A DNA stretch of 42,500 nt. It comes from Chrysomallon squamiferum (lineage: Eukaryota > Mollusca > Gastropoda > Neomphalida > Peltospiridae). Position 1 is the stretch's first letter, and the number at the start of each line of letters is the position of its first letter. Shown here piece by piece: positions 23,567 to 34,864 of this stretch. The stretch lies in contig CM022667.1 of the NCBI GenBank assembly GCA_012295275.1, positions 6,925,332 to 6,967,831 of the forward strand, in the 5' to 3' direction. A program made the translations under genes and the position numbers. The notes below the pieces were generated by a model that saw nothing but the letters and a program-made list of their open reading frames with translations, did not search any database and was not told where the DNA came from.

Positions 23567-26500
23567 TGTGTGTGTGTGTGTCTGTATGTCTGTGTGTGTG
23601 TCTGTGTGTGTGTCTGTGTGTGTGTGTGTGTCTGTGTGTGTGTGTGAATACAGACCTCCATGTTAGACAGATTGGAGAGATATTTCTGGAGTTGTCCAAA
23701 AACGATGTCAAATGCAAACTTGTGAACTTCTTCACTGAGTCGACTCATTTCTGTCTTAATGTCTGTCAGTACAGTGGGTGTGTCACCTGAAAACACACAG
23801 ACACTCTTCATTACATTAATCATTTTATAAATCACGTTTTTTATAATCACCTTGAAACATAGTAATAATTAAATAATTAAAGAAAATAATAATAATAATT
23901 ATGATAACAACAATCAAAATTTTATTTTATTTTACTGTTATTAACTTTAAAATCAGTTTTACATAAATGCAGTTTCCAGCAACATGTCTCCAAAACAAAA
24001 ACATTTATCACAGAGCTGTTTATGAAGATAAATATTCACCTTCCTCCAAACTCATCACCATGGTTTCCAGTGTCTCTATGGCAACCTCATCATCTAGAAA
24101 TAGTGATGCCTGAAAATGGAAAGTGTGTCTTCTTAAACTGCATCTGAAACACAAACAATGAAAATATGTAAGAAACAAAAATACATGTACAGGAACTGAA
24201 TATTAAAACCATCAAAACACAGATCACTGAGAGTCTGTGCTTCAGTTAAATTAAGTACTGAAATTACTGAAGTTTATTATTATTGTTGTTGTTGTTGTTG
24301 TTGTTGCTATTAATATTTTTATTATCACTGTCATTATTTTTACAGCTGCTGCTACTACTAGTACTCCAGTTACTACACATTATCTTTACAATTATTAATA
24401 TTAATGTTGTTGTTGTTGTTGTTGTTGTGATCATTGTCATTATTATGACAGCTGCTGCTCTACTATTACTAAAAGTACTCCAGTTACTACACATTATCTT
24501 TACAATTATCAATATTAATATTAATATTGTTGTTGTTGTTGTGATCATTGTCATTATTATGACTGAATAATCACTGCACTTGTTAAATTCACATCACTTA
24601 AGTAAAAGTGGAAACTTACTTTTTGTCAACGTCCTTGGTAGGAGATGAACACGTGAGGAATTTGCCCACAGAGTGAAGAATGCTGCTTGTCAAATCTTCA
24701 TCAAACTGATCTGTGTGCAGTATCAGGTCTCCTGAACAAACAAACACACAAACAAACAAATAAACAAACAAATAGAAATGTCACTGTTTTGGTATTTCTG
24801 TGTGATTAACGATCAGTTACACAAAAACACAGATATACAGACAGACAGACACACATACCACGTTTGTATAATTCGGAGAGAATGTTGAAAGTTTGTCTAG
24901 TTATACACAGACAGACACACATACCACATGTTTGTATAATTCTGAGAGAATGTTGAAAGTTTGTCTAGTTATACACAGACAGACAGACAGACAGCAACAC
25001 ATACCACATGTTTGTATAATTCTGAGAGAATGTTGAAAGTTTGTCTAGTTATACACAGACAGACACACATACCACATGTTTGTATAATTCTGAGAGAATG
25101 TTGAAAGTTTGTCTAGTTATACACAGACAGACAGACATACCACATGTTTGTATAATTCTGAGAGAATGTTGAAAGTTTGTCTAGTTATACACAAACAGAC
25201 AGACAGACAGACAGACACATATACCACATGTTTGTATAATTCTGAGAGAATGTTGAAAGTTTGTCTAGTTATACACAGACAGACACACATACCACATGTT
25301 TGTATAATTCTGAGAGAATGTTGAAAGTTTGTCTAGTTATACACAGACAGACAGACATACCACATGTTTGTATAATTCTGAGAGAATGTTGAAAGTTTGT
25401 CTAGTTATACACAGACAGACAGACATACCACATGTTTGTATAATTCTGAGAGAATGTTGAAAGTTTGTCTAGTTATACACAAACAGACACACATACCACA
25501 TGTTTGTATAATTCTGAGAGAATGTTGAAAGTTTGTCTAGTTATACACAGACAGACAGACAGACACACATACCACATGTCTGTATAATTCTGAGAGAATG
25601 TTGAAAGTTTGTCTAGTTATACACAGACAGACAGACACACATACCACATGTTTGTATAATTCTGAGAGAATGTTGAAAGTTTGTCTAGTTATACACAGAC
25701 AGACAGACAGACACACATACCACATGTTTGTATAATTCGGAGAGAATGTTGAAAGTTTGTCTAGTTATACACAGACAGACAGACACACATACCACATGTT
25801 TGTATAATTCTGATAATTCTGAGAGAATGTTGAAAGTTTGTCTAGTTATACACAGACAGACACACATACCACATGTTTGTATAATTCTGAGAGAATGTTG
25901 AAAGTTTGTCTAGTTATACACAGACAGACAGACACACATACCACATGTTTGTATAATTCTGAGAGAATGTTGAAAGTTTGTCTAGTTATACACAGACAGA
26001 CAGACAGACACACATACCACATGTTTGTATAATTCGGAGAGAATGTTGAAAGTTTGTCTAGTTATACACAGACAGACAGACACACATACCACATGTTTGT
26101 ATAATTCTGAGAGAGTGTTGAAAGTTGGTCCAGTCTTCAAACTCTGCACTGTGACTTGTCTGACATTTTTCTCTGATGTTTCCAACTACTCGATGAAACT
26201 CATGACAGTAACTCATAAAATACGTCTGAAATTGCAAACATAACAATAATAACAATAATAACAACAACAATTAATTCTTTATGATAGATAAATATGTTAG
26301 AACAGAAGAAAAAAAAAGAAAAAAGAAAAAGGAATAAGGAAGAAAATGAAAAAAGAAAAAAAGAAATCTTGCTGTAATTTACATGGTGATACTTTTACCT
26401 TGATTGCTCCAAGCAGCTGAACATAGCAGAACCCATTGGTCAGCTTCTGACATCTCTCATTTGCCTGCAGAGAAAACAAAACATGACACAGAGATCTTTG

Positions 26501-26982
26501 TATTAAACAGTTAGTGTGTTAGTTAAAGACAAAGTTAATATTTGTCAATTTTTGTGGCATTAAAATCGGTAAGTTACAGATAAAGTAATATCAAAATGTA
26601 CAGGTTAAATTAAGGTAATATTAAAACTGACAAGTTAACTGCAGTTGAAGGAGAGTAGTCAAGCTGTGATATTCTGTGCACTCACCTGATTCGCTGCACT
26701 GAACAGTTTGTTTACTGACTCTCCCAGCAGCTGAACTGTATCCAGTATCTCTATATGATCCTACAAACAACAGATAGTATCCATTATCTCTGTATGATCC
26801 TACAAACAATGTGTAGTATCCAATATCTACATGGTCCTACAAACAATACATAGTATCCATTATCTCTATATGATCCTACAAACAATACATAGTATCCAAT
26901 ATCTCTATGTGATCTTACAGTACATGGTAAAAAATACAATGAATTTAACTCTAACAAGTGCAGTGTTAATGTACATAATCCA

Positions 26983-27022
<40 letters not shown>

Positions 27023-30000
27023 CTTACAAGAGGAATGTTGTTGAGATCTCTGTCTAATGCAACTTCTTCAAAGGTCTGATACTTGTGTAAGTAAGGTCTG
27101 TATGGTGACATCACTGTGACAAGTAACTGTTCTAAATGTTCTTCATGTTGTGTACTGTCTGAAGACAAAATACAATGTTGTATATTCTCTCTCCCTCTCA
27201 TACATACACTCACATGCATAAACACATTCATACATACAGACAGACACACCTCACAAACACACAAACTCACACCTGTAATGCACATGAAATTTAAAAAAAA
27301 AAAAACAATTATTTACAATATTTTAAATTAAGTTTATATTTGTAGATCTCCAGCTTTTCATTATAAATCAACATCAGTTTCTGTAACTAGTCTGTTAAAA
27401 CCAGAAAAACTAACACATTCCACAAAAACAAAATAGTTTCTTCAACTTACCTGACATCTGTGAATTGACTGCATTTTCAATACTATGAGCAAAGCGTTCA
27501 GAAATCTGAAATTAAAAAATATTCCAAAACCTTTTTTAAGGGGACACACTAGGTGAAAAATAAATGACAAAACTGTTTTAAAAAGAAAAATTTACTTTTT
27601 AGATAAATGTTTCAGTTTTTGGAGAAGGAAGTGCAGGTGACAAAGTAATAAAGGAATAACATCACGTTACAGCCTTAGCAACTGTGAAGATGGTTTATGA
27701 AAATTTTAATTTTTAATTTGTTTTCATGTAGTTTTTTTTACAATCCTAACAATCCTATTCTTTTCATATAACCTTTATATAACTTTTCTTTTGTTTCAAA
27801 ATATGAAGATTAGTTTTTTTTAGACATTTTTGGAAATATGTAAATAATGACTAATTTCTTTGTTATTTGTAGAAATACATGTCTATGATGAACCCCAACA
27901 GTCTCAATGATATATATATATATACATTGGTTTGAGTTGGGAAGTTCATGAAATGGGGTACTAAAATATTAAAAACATTATATATATACATATACATTGG
28001 TTTGAGTTGGGAAGTTCATGAAATGGGGTACTAAAATATTAAAAACATAATAATACTAAAAGTAACTATTTGTCATTAAAAAATAAACTAGTACTAGTTA
28101 TTTTATGGTAACAAAAGGGGATGATTTACATCAATTTTCAATTCTGTAACATAAAAAATAACAATTTTTTATTTTTCCCACACATGTTCCTGTATATCAA
28201 GAAAGAGAGAACTTACAATGATTTTAAAAAAAACTGATACTGAAGTGTAAAAAAAGATTTTGTCAAAAATCAAGTTTGCTTACATATGTATGAGTTTGTG
28301 ATAAGTAAATTCTTTAGCTTGTAACAGTGCAGCTGAGTTAGTTGTTTAGTTTTTATTAATCCCTGTTGTATATATAAATGTATACAATGTGTTCTCTCTC
28401 ACAGATATGTAAACATAAACACAGATGTTACCAGTGAAAGGACGAAAGCAGACTGTGTTACTGAGGCAGACGCTACACAGATGTTACCAGTGAAAGGAAG
28501 AAAGCAGACTGTGTTACTGAGGCAGACACTACACAGATGTTACCAGTGAAAGGAAGAAAGCAGACTGTGTTACTGAGGCAGACACTACACAGATGTTACC
28601 AGTGAAAGGAAGAAAGCAGACTGTGTTACTGAGGCAGACACTACACAGATGTTACCAGTGAAAGGAAGAAAGCAGACTGACTGTGTTTACTGGAGGCAGA
28701 CTGCAGACACTACACAGATGTTACCAGTGAAAAAGGAAAAGCAGACTGTGTTACTGAGGCAGAGGCAGACACAGATGTTACCAGTGAAAGGAAGAAGTGA
28801 AAGGAAGTGAAAGCAGACTGTGTTACCAGGAAGAAAGCAGACTGTGTTACTGAGGCAGACACTACACAGATGTTACCAGTGAAAGGAAGAAAGCAGACTG
28901 TGTTACTGAGGCAGACGCTACACAGATGTTACCAGTGAAAGGAAGAAAGCAGACTGTGTTACTGAGGCAGACACTACACAGATGTTACCAGTGAAAGGAA
29001 GAAAGCAGACTGTGTTACTGAGGTTACCAGTGAAAGGAAGAAAGCAGACTGTGTTACTGAGGCAGACACTACACAGATGTTACCAGTGAAAGGAAGAAAG
29101 CAGACTGTGTTACTGAGGCAGACGCTGAACTAAATCTAATACCTGTTTGAGTTCTGTCAGCGTTTCCAGAGTATTCTCCCTTTGTTGAAGCAGTTTTGTG
29201 AAGCATGAGGACAGAGATGGGTCAAGGGAGATAAGTGTTTCTGTCAACAGATCACACACAATGGGCACTGGGTCCGGGAACACCTGAACACACCACTTTA
29301 TCTGAAAATAACAAAAAAATAACAATAAATAACAATAAATAACAAAGAATAACAAAGAATAACAATAAATAACAATAAATAACAAGGCAGAGCAAAAAGA
29401 AAACACCAGTGAAGAGGACAATAATTTGTTTAATTCTTACATTTGTCTCTTTCCCTGTCAGTCAGCTCACCTACACTGGTTGTTGTATATTTTCTACTAC
29501 AAACTGACAACAGTGAGGTAACATGTGTTACTCTGTGTAACAGTTACTTTCACCTGCACTGGTTGTTGTATATTTACTACTACAAACTGACAACAGTGAG
29601 GTAACATGTGTTACTCTGTGTAACAGTTATTTTCATACAAATCACACTAAATACCAACACAACAATACAGGCACCATAGTTAAAAACAACACTTACCTGT
29701 GTGTGTCAGGTACTAAAGTTAATAACACACTTACCTGTGTGTGTTTGGTACAAAAGATAATAACACACTTACCTGTGTTTGTCAGGTACTAAAGTTAATA
29801 ACACACTTACCTGTGTGTGTCAGGTACAAAAGATAATAACACACTTACCTGTGTGTGCCAGGTACTTGACAGGTGATCATAAAAGTCTACGACACATTCT
29901 ACTGGACTTGTGTCTTGCTTTGAATCTAAAATGTTTCTCCACGTCTGTAATAACTGTCCCTACAACATTAACAGAAAAACACTGTCAAAATGAAATCAGT

Positions 30001-33000
30001 TTTTATTACTTAACAAGATTAACACACACAGAAAGAGATAAATAACAACATTAAAAAGTATCTGAGATGAAGAGAGTGCTTGTTTGAGAGGTTTGTAGGG
30101 AGGTCAGGTTCATTACCTTGTGACACTTGTGATAGTATTTGCAGAGCTGTGACAGCCGACTGATTGTTTCAAAGATTTGTGTGTACATCTGTGCAGCCTC
30201 TGAAAACACAATTAACACCACTAATAAACAACATACCAAGTTATCTGAGTACTTAAATATTCTCTGTAAATACAAAACTGTGACCTATCCACACACACAC
30301 TGTTAAAATATCTCAGTAATGTAAACATTTAACACAACTATGACCTGTCCACATACACTGATTAAATATCTCTGTAATGTAAATATTTAACACAAACTAT
30401 GACCTATCCACATACACACTGTTAACAGTTTTAACATAGTAAAATATCTCTGTAATGTAAATATTTAACACAAACTATGACCTATCCACATACACACTGT
30501 TAACAGTTTTAACATAGTAAAATATCTCTGTAATGTAAATATTTAACACAAATACAACTTACCCACATTCTGACTGTTGAAAGTTTTGACAAGCTGTGGA
30601 CTAAGAATAGCTTCCAGTCGATTCTTCAACTTCTCCAAATGTTGACATTTTTCTTCATAGTCTGGAGTGTCTACCAACATTTGCTGAAAAAAACATTTTG
30701 TACACAGTTTATTATAGAACATTAAAATAATTTTAAAAATAATAATAACGATTTTACTTAGTCTGAAGAGTCTAACAAAAAACATGGTTTTACACAGCCT
30801 AACATTTACACAGTTAAAACAACTTGATCTGGTTTTAACCACAACATTTAAACAATTTTTACAATGTAACAGATTTGATTTTAAATCATGATTTGTACCA
30901 AAATTCAAAAAAGTAAGAAGAGAAAAACAACAAAACATCATAAAAAAGATAAGCATTTCAAAGAAACATTAGGATATTTCAAAGCAACAAAAAACTTGAA
31001 CGCTTTTTTACCAGGCACTGCTGCATTCTACTCAGTTTGTCTGTAATCTGAAAACAAGAAAAATAAATCTCCGAATTAATTATTATTTTTTTTAAATAGC
31101 AAAATGCATTTTATATACTTACATGTGATTATTTAACATGAAACTTAGATAATATTTTCTACTAACAAGTTAAAAAAAAAAAAAAATATTGGTTTTTAAA
31201 AATTGCTTGACATATCCTAAAAATGAATTTATACAACATATTCCATTTATACATGTCATTTTTTATGGTGATTTAGTAAGTATTCATCTAAATAGTATTT
31301 CAGATTTCAGTACACCAAACCAAAGCATACTCAATAGTCTACCAGTACCATTTATTCATCAAACTGTATAATTAGCGAATAATGGTATTTAGGATGAAAT
31401 AAAATGACAGTAGAATAGCAACAAATATATGTAGTTAATTTTTTCACAAGACATCCACAGGTAAAGTTCAATAAAGAAGGAAAATCACTGTGTGAGTCTG
31501 TTTTTATTACTTGTTTCTGTAATTATGAATCTAATAATTAAACTAGAATATTTTTATATTTAACACTTTTACTATACAAGAGTAAGATAGAGAGAGAGAG
31601 AGAAAGAGAGAGACAGACAGAGAGAGAGAGAGAGAGAATACAGTCTACTACTCACTGCGTGTACATCCTGAGACTGAAGAGAGATCTTCAACTGAATCAC
31701 AGCACTCAGAATACAGTCCACTTGTCTGCATCCTGAGACTAACATTTCAACGTGAAGTTTGTTACTCTGTCCAGTTGTTATGTCACAGAAATTTGTGTTT
31801 TTGTTATTCTGTTAAGTATTATGTCACAGAAATGTTGTGTTTTGTTATTCTGTTAAGTATTATGTCACAGAAATGTTGTGTTTTGTTATTCTGTTAAGTA
31901 TTATTTCACAGAAATGTTGTGTTTTGTTATTCTGTTAAGTATTATTTCACAGAAATGCTGTGTTTTGTTACTCTGTGCTGTTATGTGTGTTCTGCAGAGA
32001 AATATCTGCTCCAGGTACAATGTTGACAACAATGCACTGTTACATCATCCTTTAGCAAAGATTGGTTTTCAAACATTTACATATATAGAACCAGGAACAG
32101 ATGAAACTTAAAAAAAAAAATGTATTCACAGTTAAAAACTCACAGTGAGTGCATCAGCAGTTGTCTTCATTCGAGATTTGATTTTGTCCAGTTTCAGCAA
32201 AACCTGCATAGACTGAGCCGTGTTCTGCTCCACCTGTTTTAAAACAGACACAAAAACAATGAGTGAGCTAACAAGAACTCAGCTATGTAATATAACTAAT
32301 AACTGATCAGCAGAAACAAAGAGGAAAATGATTTCTATTAATTAGCATCCACCATTAATTTCACTTTCTATTTACAACAGAGAAAATGAGGCAGGGACAA
32401 AAGATCAAAATAAACTTAGTGACATAATTATAGGATAACACATACAAGATTTGTAGTATCTTAAAAAATGTAATAATAATAACAACAATGATGATGATGA
32501 CCATAAGGAATCAAGTAAAGTTTTTGATATAGTTATCTTGTTTATTTCAAATAGGAAATATAAAAAAAGAAGTAAAATAATATTCAGATGTTTCACTCTG
32601 AATCTAAAAAGCATTTTACGAAAGGAAAGATAGTTTAATAGTGAAAAGAAATATTTTTTGCTTTACACATAATAAAATGTTATACACAATAAACTGCTTG
32701 TACAAAATGAGAAAAGAAAGGATAGCACTGAGGACACCAGCAGCTCACATTCTGGATGTCTTGTTTCACAGTCCTCATCTGATCCTGCAGCAGAGCAGCT
32801 TCCTGTCTGACGGCCTCCACTTCACGAACCACACGCGGCAGATTCATCAACACTTGCTGCCCAGCTTCCTCCAGCACATTGTTCACTTCCTGAAATGACA
32901 ACATTGTTCACTTCCTGAAATAACAACACATTGTTCATGTCCTGAAATAACAACACATAGATGATGTTTGTTTAATTATAAAAGTAAACAGTCTTACCTG

Positions 33001-34858
33001 GATGAACATCTGGAGTTTCATCACCAGGGTGGTCGCATACTGCTGCAAAGATTAACAACTTTCAGTTAGTACAAGTACGTTTTACCTCGAGAAACATAAT
33101 TCTAAATAATATTTGCCAAAACAATCTGCTACAAACCCATACATCATCCACATCACCCACTCCTCTGTTTAAAAGACTTCTGTCTATGTTTTAAGTTAAT
33201 TTAAAAATATGCAGTATATTTAACAGAACAGAACTGTATTTAGTATTTTATAAAGACATTCTTATCTGTTTATTTATTTATATAGTTTGTGGCTGAAAAA
33301 TGAAAGCGACATTCATGAATGTATGTGTACTTTAGTGTTAATTAATGCTGGTCTTTTGTTTTGCTGAAAACATTTTAACAAGGAAAATGATGGTCACTTC
33401 CATGTATTTCTTTTTATAGCAATTTTCTGTTTCTTTTAATTCCTGATTTTATTTTTCATTTTTTTGGTTTTCATTATTTATTTATTTATTTGTTATTATT
33501 GTTTTTTTATTATTATTTTTTTGGGGTTCGTTTGGTTTTTAATCTCTATTTTTGATTTTTTTATTGTTTAACGACACTGTACAGTTTAAAGTGAAAACAA
33601 AGAAGCGCACATCTCTGGGAACAGTCTGGTCTGTGTGGGACTGGAAGGCAGCGTTGACCCACTCTTTGGCATCAAAACTGTCATCCATGAACTTTGAATA
33701 ATCCTGAAAAAAAAAGAATTTGAAATATTTCCTGATGAAAAATGAAATAAAGAAAACATCACACATGATGGAAGGTGTAAGAGAATTTACATAAAGTGAC
33801 TGAGAGGAGTCTGTATCAGTGATAACACATTTAGTTAGACTGACTTGAATGTCTAGTATAAAACATTCCCTCACAAATGAATCAACCAATGTTAAAATAA
33901 ATTTCTGTTTATGGAGGCATTTTTTGTAGAGGCTGGACAGACATTCTGTGTGTGTTTAGTATCAGTTACACCATGCACTGAGTATTCCCAAACTGAAACC
34001 TACCACTCACACAATTAGTTACATAAGAATAAATAATGTTTAATACACAACAGAGTACACAGTTGACTGTATTGACTTTCTTCTGGCACATCCCAATTTA
34101 CAAGAACTGTTCAAATATTCACTAACTGGTGACAGTTCAGTAAAAAAGTGAGAAAATAAAAAGAATCATACAAAAACAAAAATCACAGAAACTAAAATTC
34201 TGATATGCTGTCACTAAACTTGAATAGTTAACTTTGAGTTGAACACTGTGCATAAATATTTATCAGTTGATGAAGCAGTTCATAATTTGTGTCTTAACCA
34301 AATGTTTCAGTCACAAAGTCAGTTATTTAATGTAAAATTAATATTTTACAAATAAAATAAAATAGTATTTGCTCAATTCCTTGGCACTGATTACATTTCA
34401 GGTGGTGTGACAAGTCTGATATGGAATGGTTTTTCTTGTTTCCTCTGCATCGCAAAGACCAAATGAAATAATTAAAATTTATGTTTTTCTTCGCAAGTAC
34501 AAGCAGGAGAGAGAGAGAGAAAATTAAATTAAAAAGGCTGTTTAATTATTATCTTGGTAAAAGTCTTCGCAGTCTTTATTATTTAAAGAATGTAAACGTA
34601 TTATTCAGTAAATATTTAATTTAATTTATTTACTGTATTTCACTGAACAGCAGACTTATGGGCAGGCGCCCACATTAAAAATGCGGAAATTAGATAGATC
34701 GTTCCATGATGTTTGATTATCTGAATATCTCAATATCTGTCAAAAGAAAATAAATACGTTTGTATTTGCGAATTTCTTAAATTAATCTTATAAAATATGT
34801 TAAAGTGATAAAAAAAAAGATTGCAGATATTCTGCTGCTTATAATTAAGTTTTACCAT
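21470..34858 (-). CDS. COG7: Conserved oligomeric Golgi complex subunit 7
   Basis: Exons 5' to 3': 34858-34856 (ATG only, inferred), 33703-33611, 33042-32998, 32889-32749, 32233-32144, 31732-31656, 31047-31012, 30683-30563, 30199-30117, 29959-29849, 29301-29143, 27505-27451, 27158-27028, 26760-26686, 26464-26399, 26225-26090, 24731-24620, 24143-24040, 23786-23656, 23091-23008, 22539-22425, 22090-21959, 21636-21470. About 755 aa (human 770). Recognised by [20 protein letters not shown] near the N-terminus, [52 protein letters not shown] and the C-terminal [16 protein letters not shown]7 is a lobe-B subunit of the COG tether for retrograde intra-Golgi vesicles and acts peripherally on Golgi membranes. 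Exon 31732-31656 is 77 bp and breaks frame by one base (see finding). The rest is phase-perfect. Five introns clearly hold tandem copies of the adjoining splice junction. Confidence 0.96.
22533..22735. repeat. 31-bp array copying the acceptor of COG7 exon 21, 7 copies
   Basis: gacctatctgaaaca occurs seven times. The first (22533) is the true junction: on the minus strand TTTCAG followed by ATAGGTCA of exon 21. The six others lie upstream in the intron and keep the complete AG acceptor and the first exon bases. Confidence 0.92.
23190..23650. repeat. (TG)n-rich tract with TC interruptions, next to the COG7 exon 19 donor
   Basis: About 460 bp of TGTG with TCTG and TTTG interruptions ends within 10 bp of the donor of exon 23656-23786. 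The many Cys/Val or Thr/His open frames here are artefacts. Confidence 0.93.
24268..24565. repeat. 130-bp tandem duplication with (GTT)n blocks
   Basis: Two units contain gtactccagttactacacat, tatctttacaattat and a gtcattattatgacagctgctgct segment (the first copy is diverged), separated by (GTT)n runs, with a third partial copy of the (GTT)n-atcattgtcattattatgac end. It lies in the intron between COG7 exons 17 and 18. Confidence 0.85.
24850..26110. repeat. 64-80-bp array copying the donor of COG7 exon 16, 17 extra copies
   Basis: Each unit holds, on the minus strand, ACAAACTTTCAACATTCTCT, CAGAATTATACAAACATGTG, then GTATGTGTGTCTGTCTG. This is the 3' end of exon 16 plus its donor; the true copy ends at 26090. 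I count 17 further copies downstream in the intron. Units vary in the number of CAGA repeats. All full copies read TAG where the exon has the Trp codon TGG. Confidence 0.94.
26741..26930. repeat. 39-bp array copying the acceptor of COG7 exon 14, 4-5 copies
   Basis: gatcctacaaacaa recurs at 26757 (true junction), about 26796, 26833 (ggtc variant) and 26872, with a degenerate fifth copy at about 26911. On the minus strand each is TTGTTTGTAG followed by GATCATA.AGAGATA..GGAT, the start of exon 14. Confidence 0.9.
27895..28048. repeat. 78-bp duplication, 2 copies, in COG7 intron 11
   Basis: tatacattggtttgagttgg through aatggggtactaaaatatta is present twice in tandem, joined by an AT dinucleotide run. 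Copies are nearly identical, so it is recent. The surrounding intron, 27506-28400, is otherwise AT-rich without an exon. Confidence 0.92.
28400..29125. repeat. 56-bp minisatellite, about a dozen copies, in COG7 intron 11
   Basis: Units read cagatgttaccagtgaaagg, aagaaagcagactgtgttac, tgaggcagacactaca. Units between 28670 and 28850 are rearranged, with partial duplications. The array ends 15-20 bp from the donor of exon 29143-29301 but does not contain the donor. Confidence 0.93.
29462..29632. repeat. About 90-bp duplication, 2 copies, in COG7 intron 10
   Basis: cactggttgttgtatattt through aacatgtgttactctgtgta is repeated once with few changes. No splice junction similarity was seen. Confidence 0.88.
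29688..29872. repeat. 38-bp array copying the donor of COG7 exon 10, 5 copies
   Basis: acttacctgtgtgtgtcaggtac recurs at about 29690, 29729, 29768, 29805 and 29843; the last is the true donor. On the minus strand each copy gives GTACCTG, then ACACACAG followed by GTAAGT, so the full donor consensus is kept. The exon codon TGG reads TGA in most copies. Confidence 0.92.
30285..30600. repeat. 60-80-bp array next to and resembling the COG7 exon 8 donor
   Basis: Four units contain gtaaatatttaacacaaacta, tgacctatccacatacacac and tgttaacagttttaacatag. The exon end reads acttacccacattctgactg then ttgaaagttttgaca, so the array appears to be diverged copies of this junction. The donor GT itself is mutated in the copies. 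Confidence 0.75.
31745..31985. repeat. 41-bp minisatellite, 5-6 copies, in COG7 intron 5
   Basis: tctgttaagtattatgtcac followed by agaaatgttgtgttttgtta is repeated, beginning about 15 bp upstream (minus) of the exon 6 acceptor. It is not clearly a junction copy. Confidence 0.88.
32878..32960. repeat. 30-bp array copying the acceptor of COG7 exon 4, 3 copies
   Basis: ttgttcacttcctgaaatga occurs three times with small changes. The first is the true junction (minus strand: ATTTCAG then GAAGTGAACAA). The two copies upstream keep TTATTTCAG and the first exon bases. Confidence 0.88.
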
Positions 34859-34864
34859 CGCTGT

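Noticed and set aside
23177-23850. Cys/Val-rich and Thr/His-rich ORFs
   Set aside because: Dinucleotide (TG)n translated in several frames. Only the end of the minus-strand frame includes real COG7 exon 19.
24850-26110. CRISPR-like array (regular repeats with short variable parts)
   Set aside because: The DNA is animal, variable parts are CAGA copy-number changes rather than unique spacers, there are no cas genes, and the repeats match the adjacent COG7 exon end.
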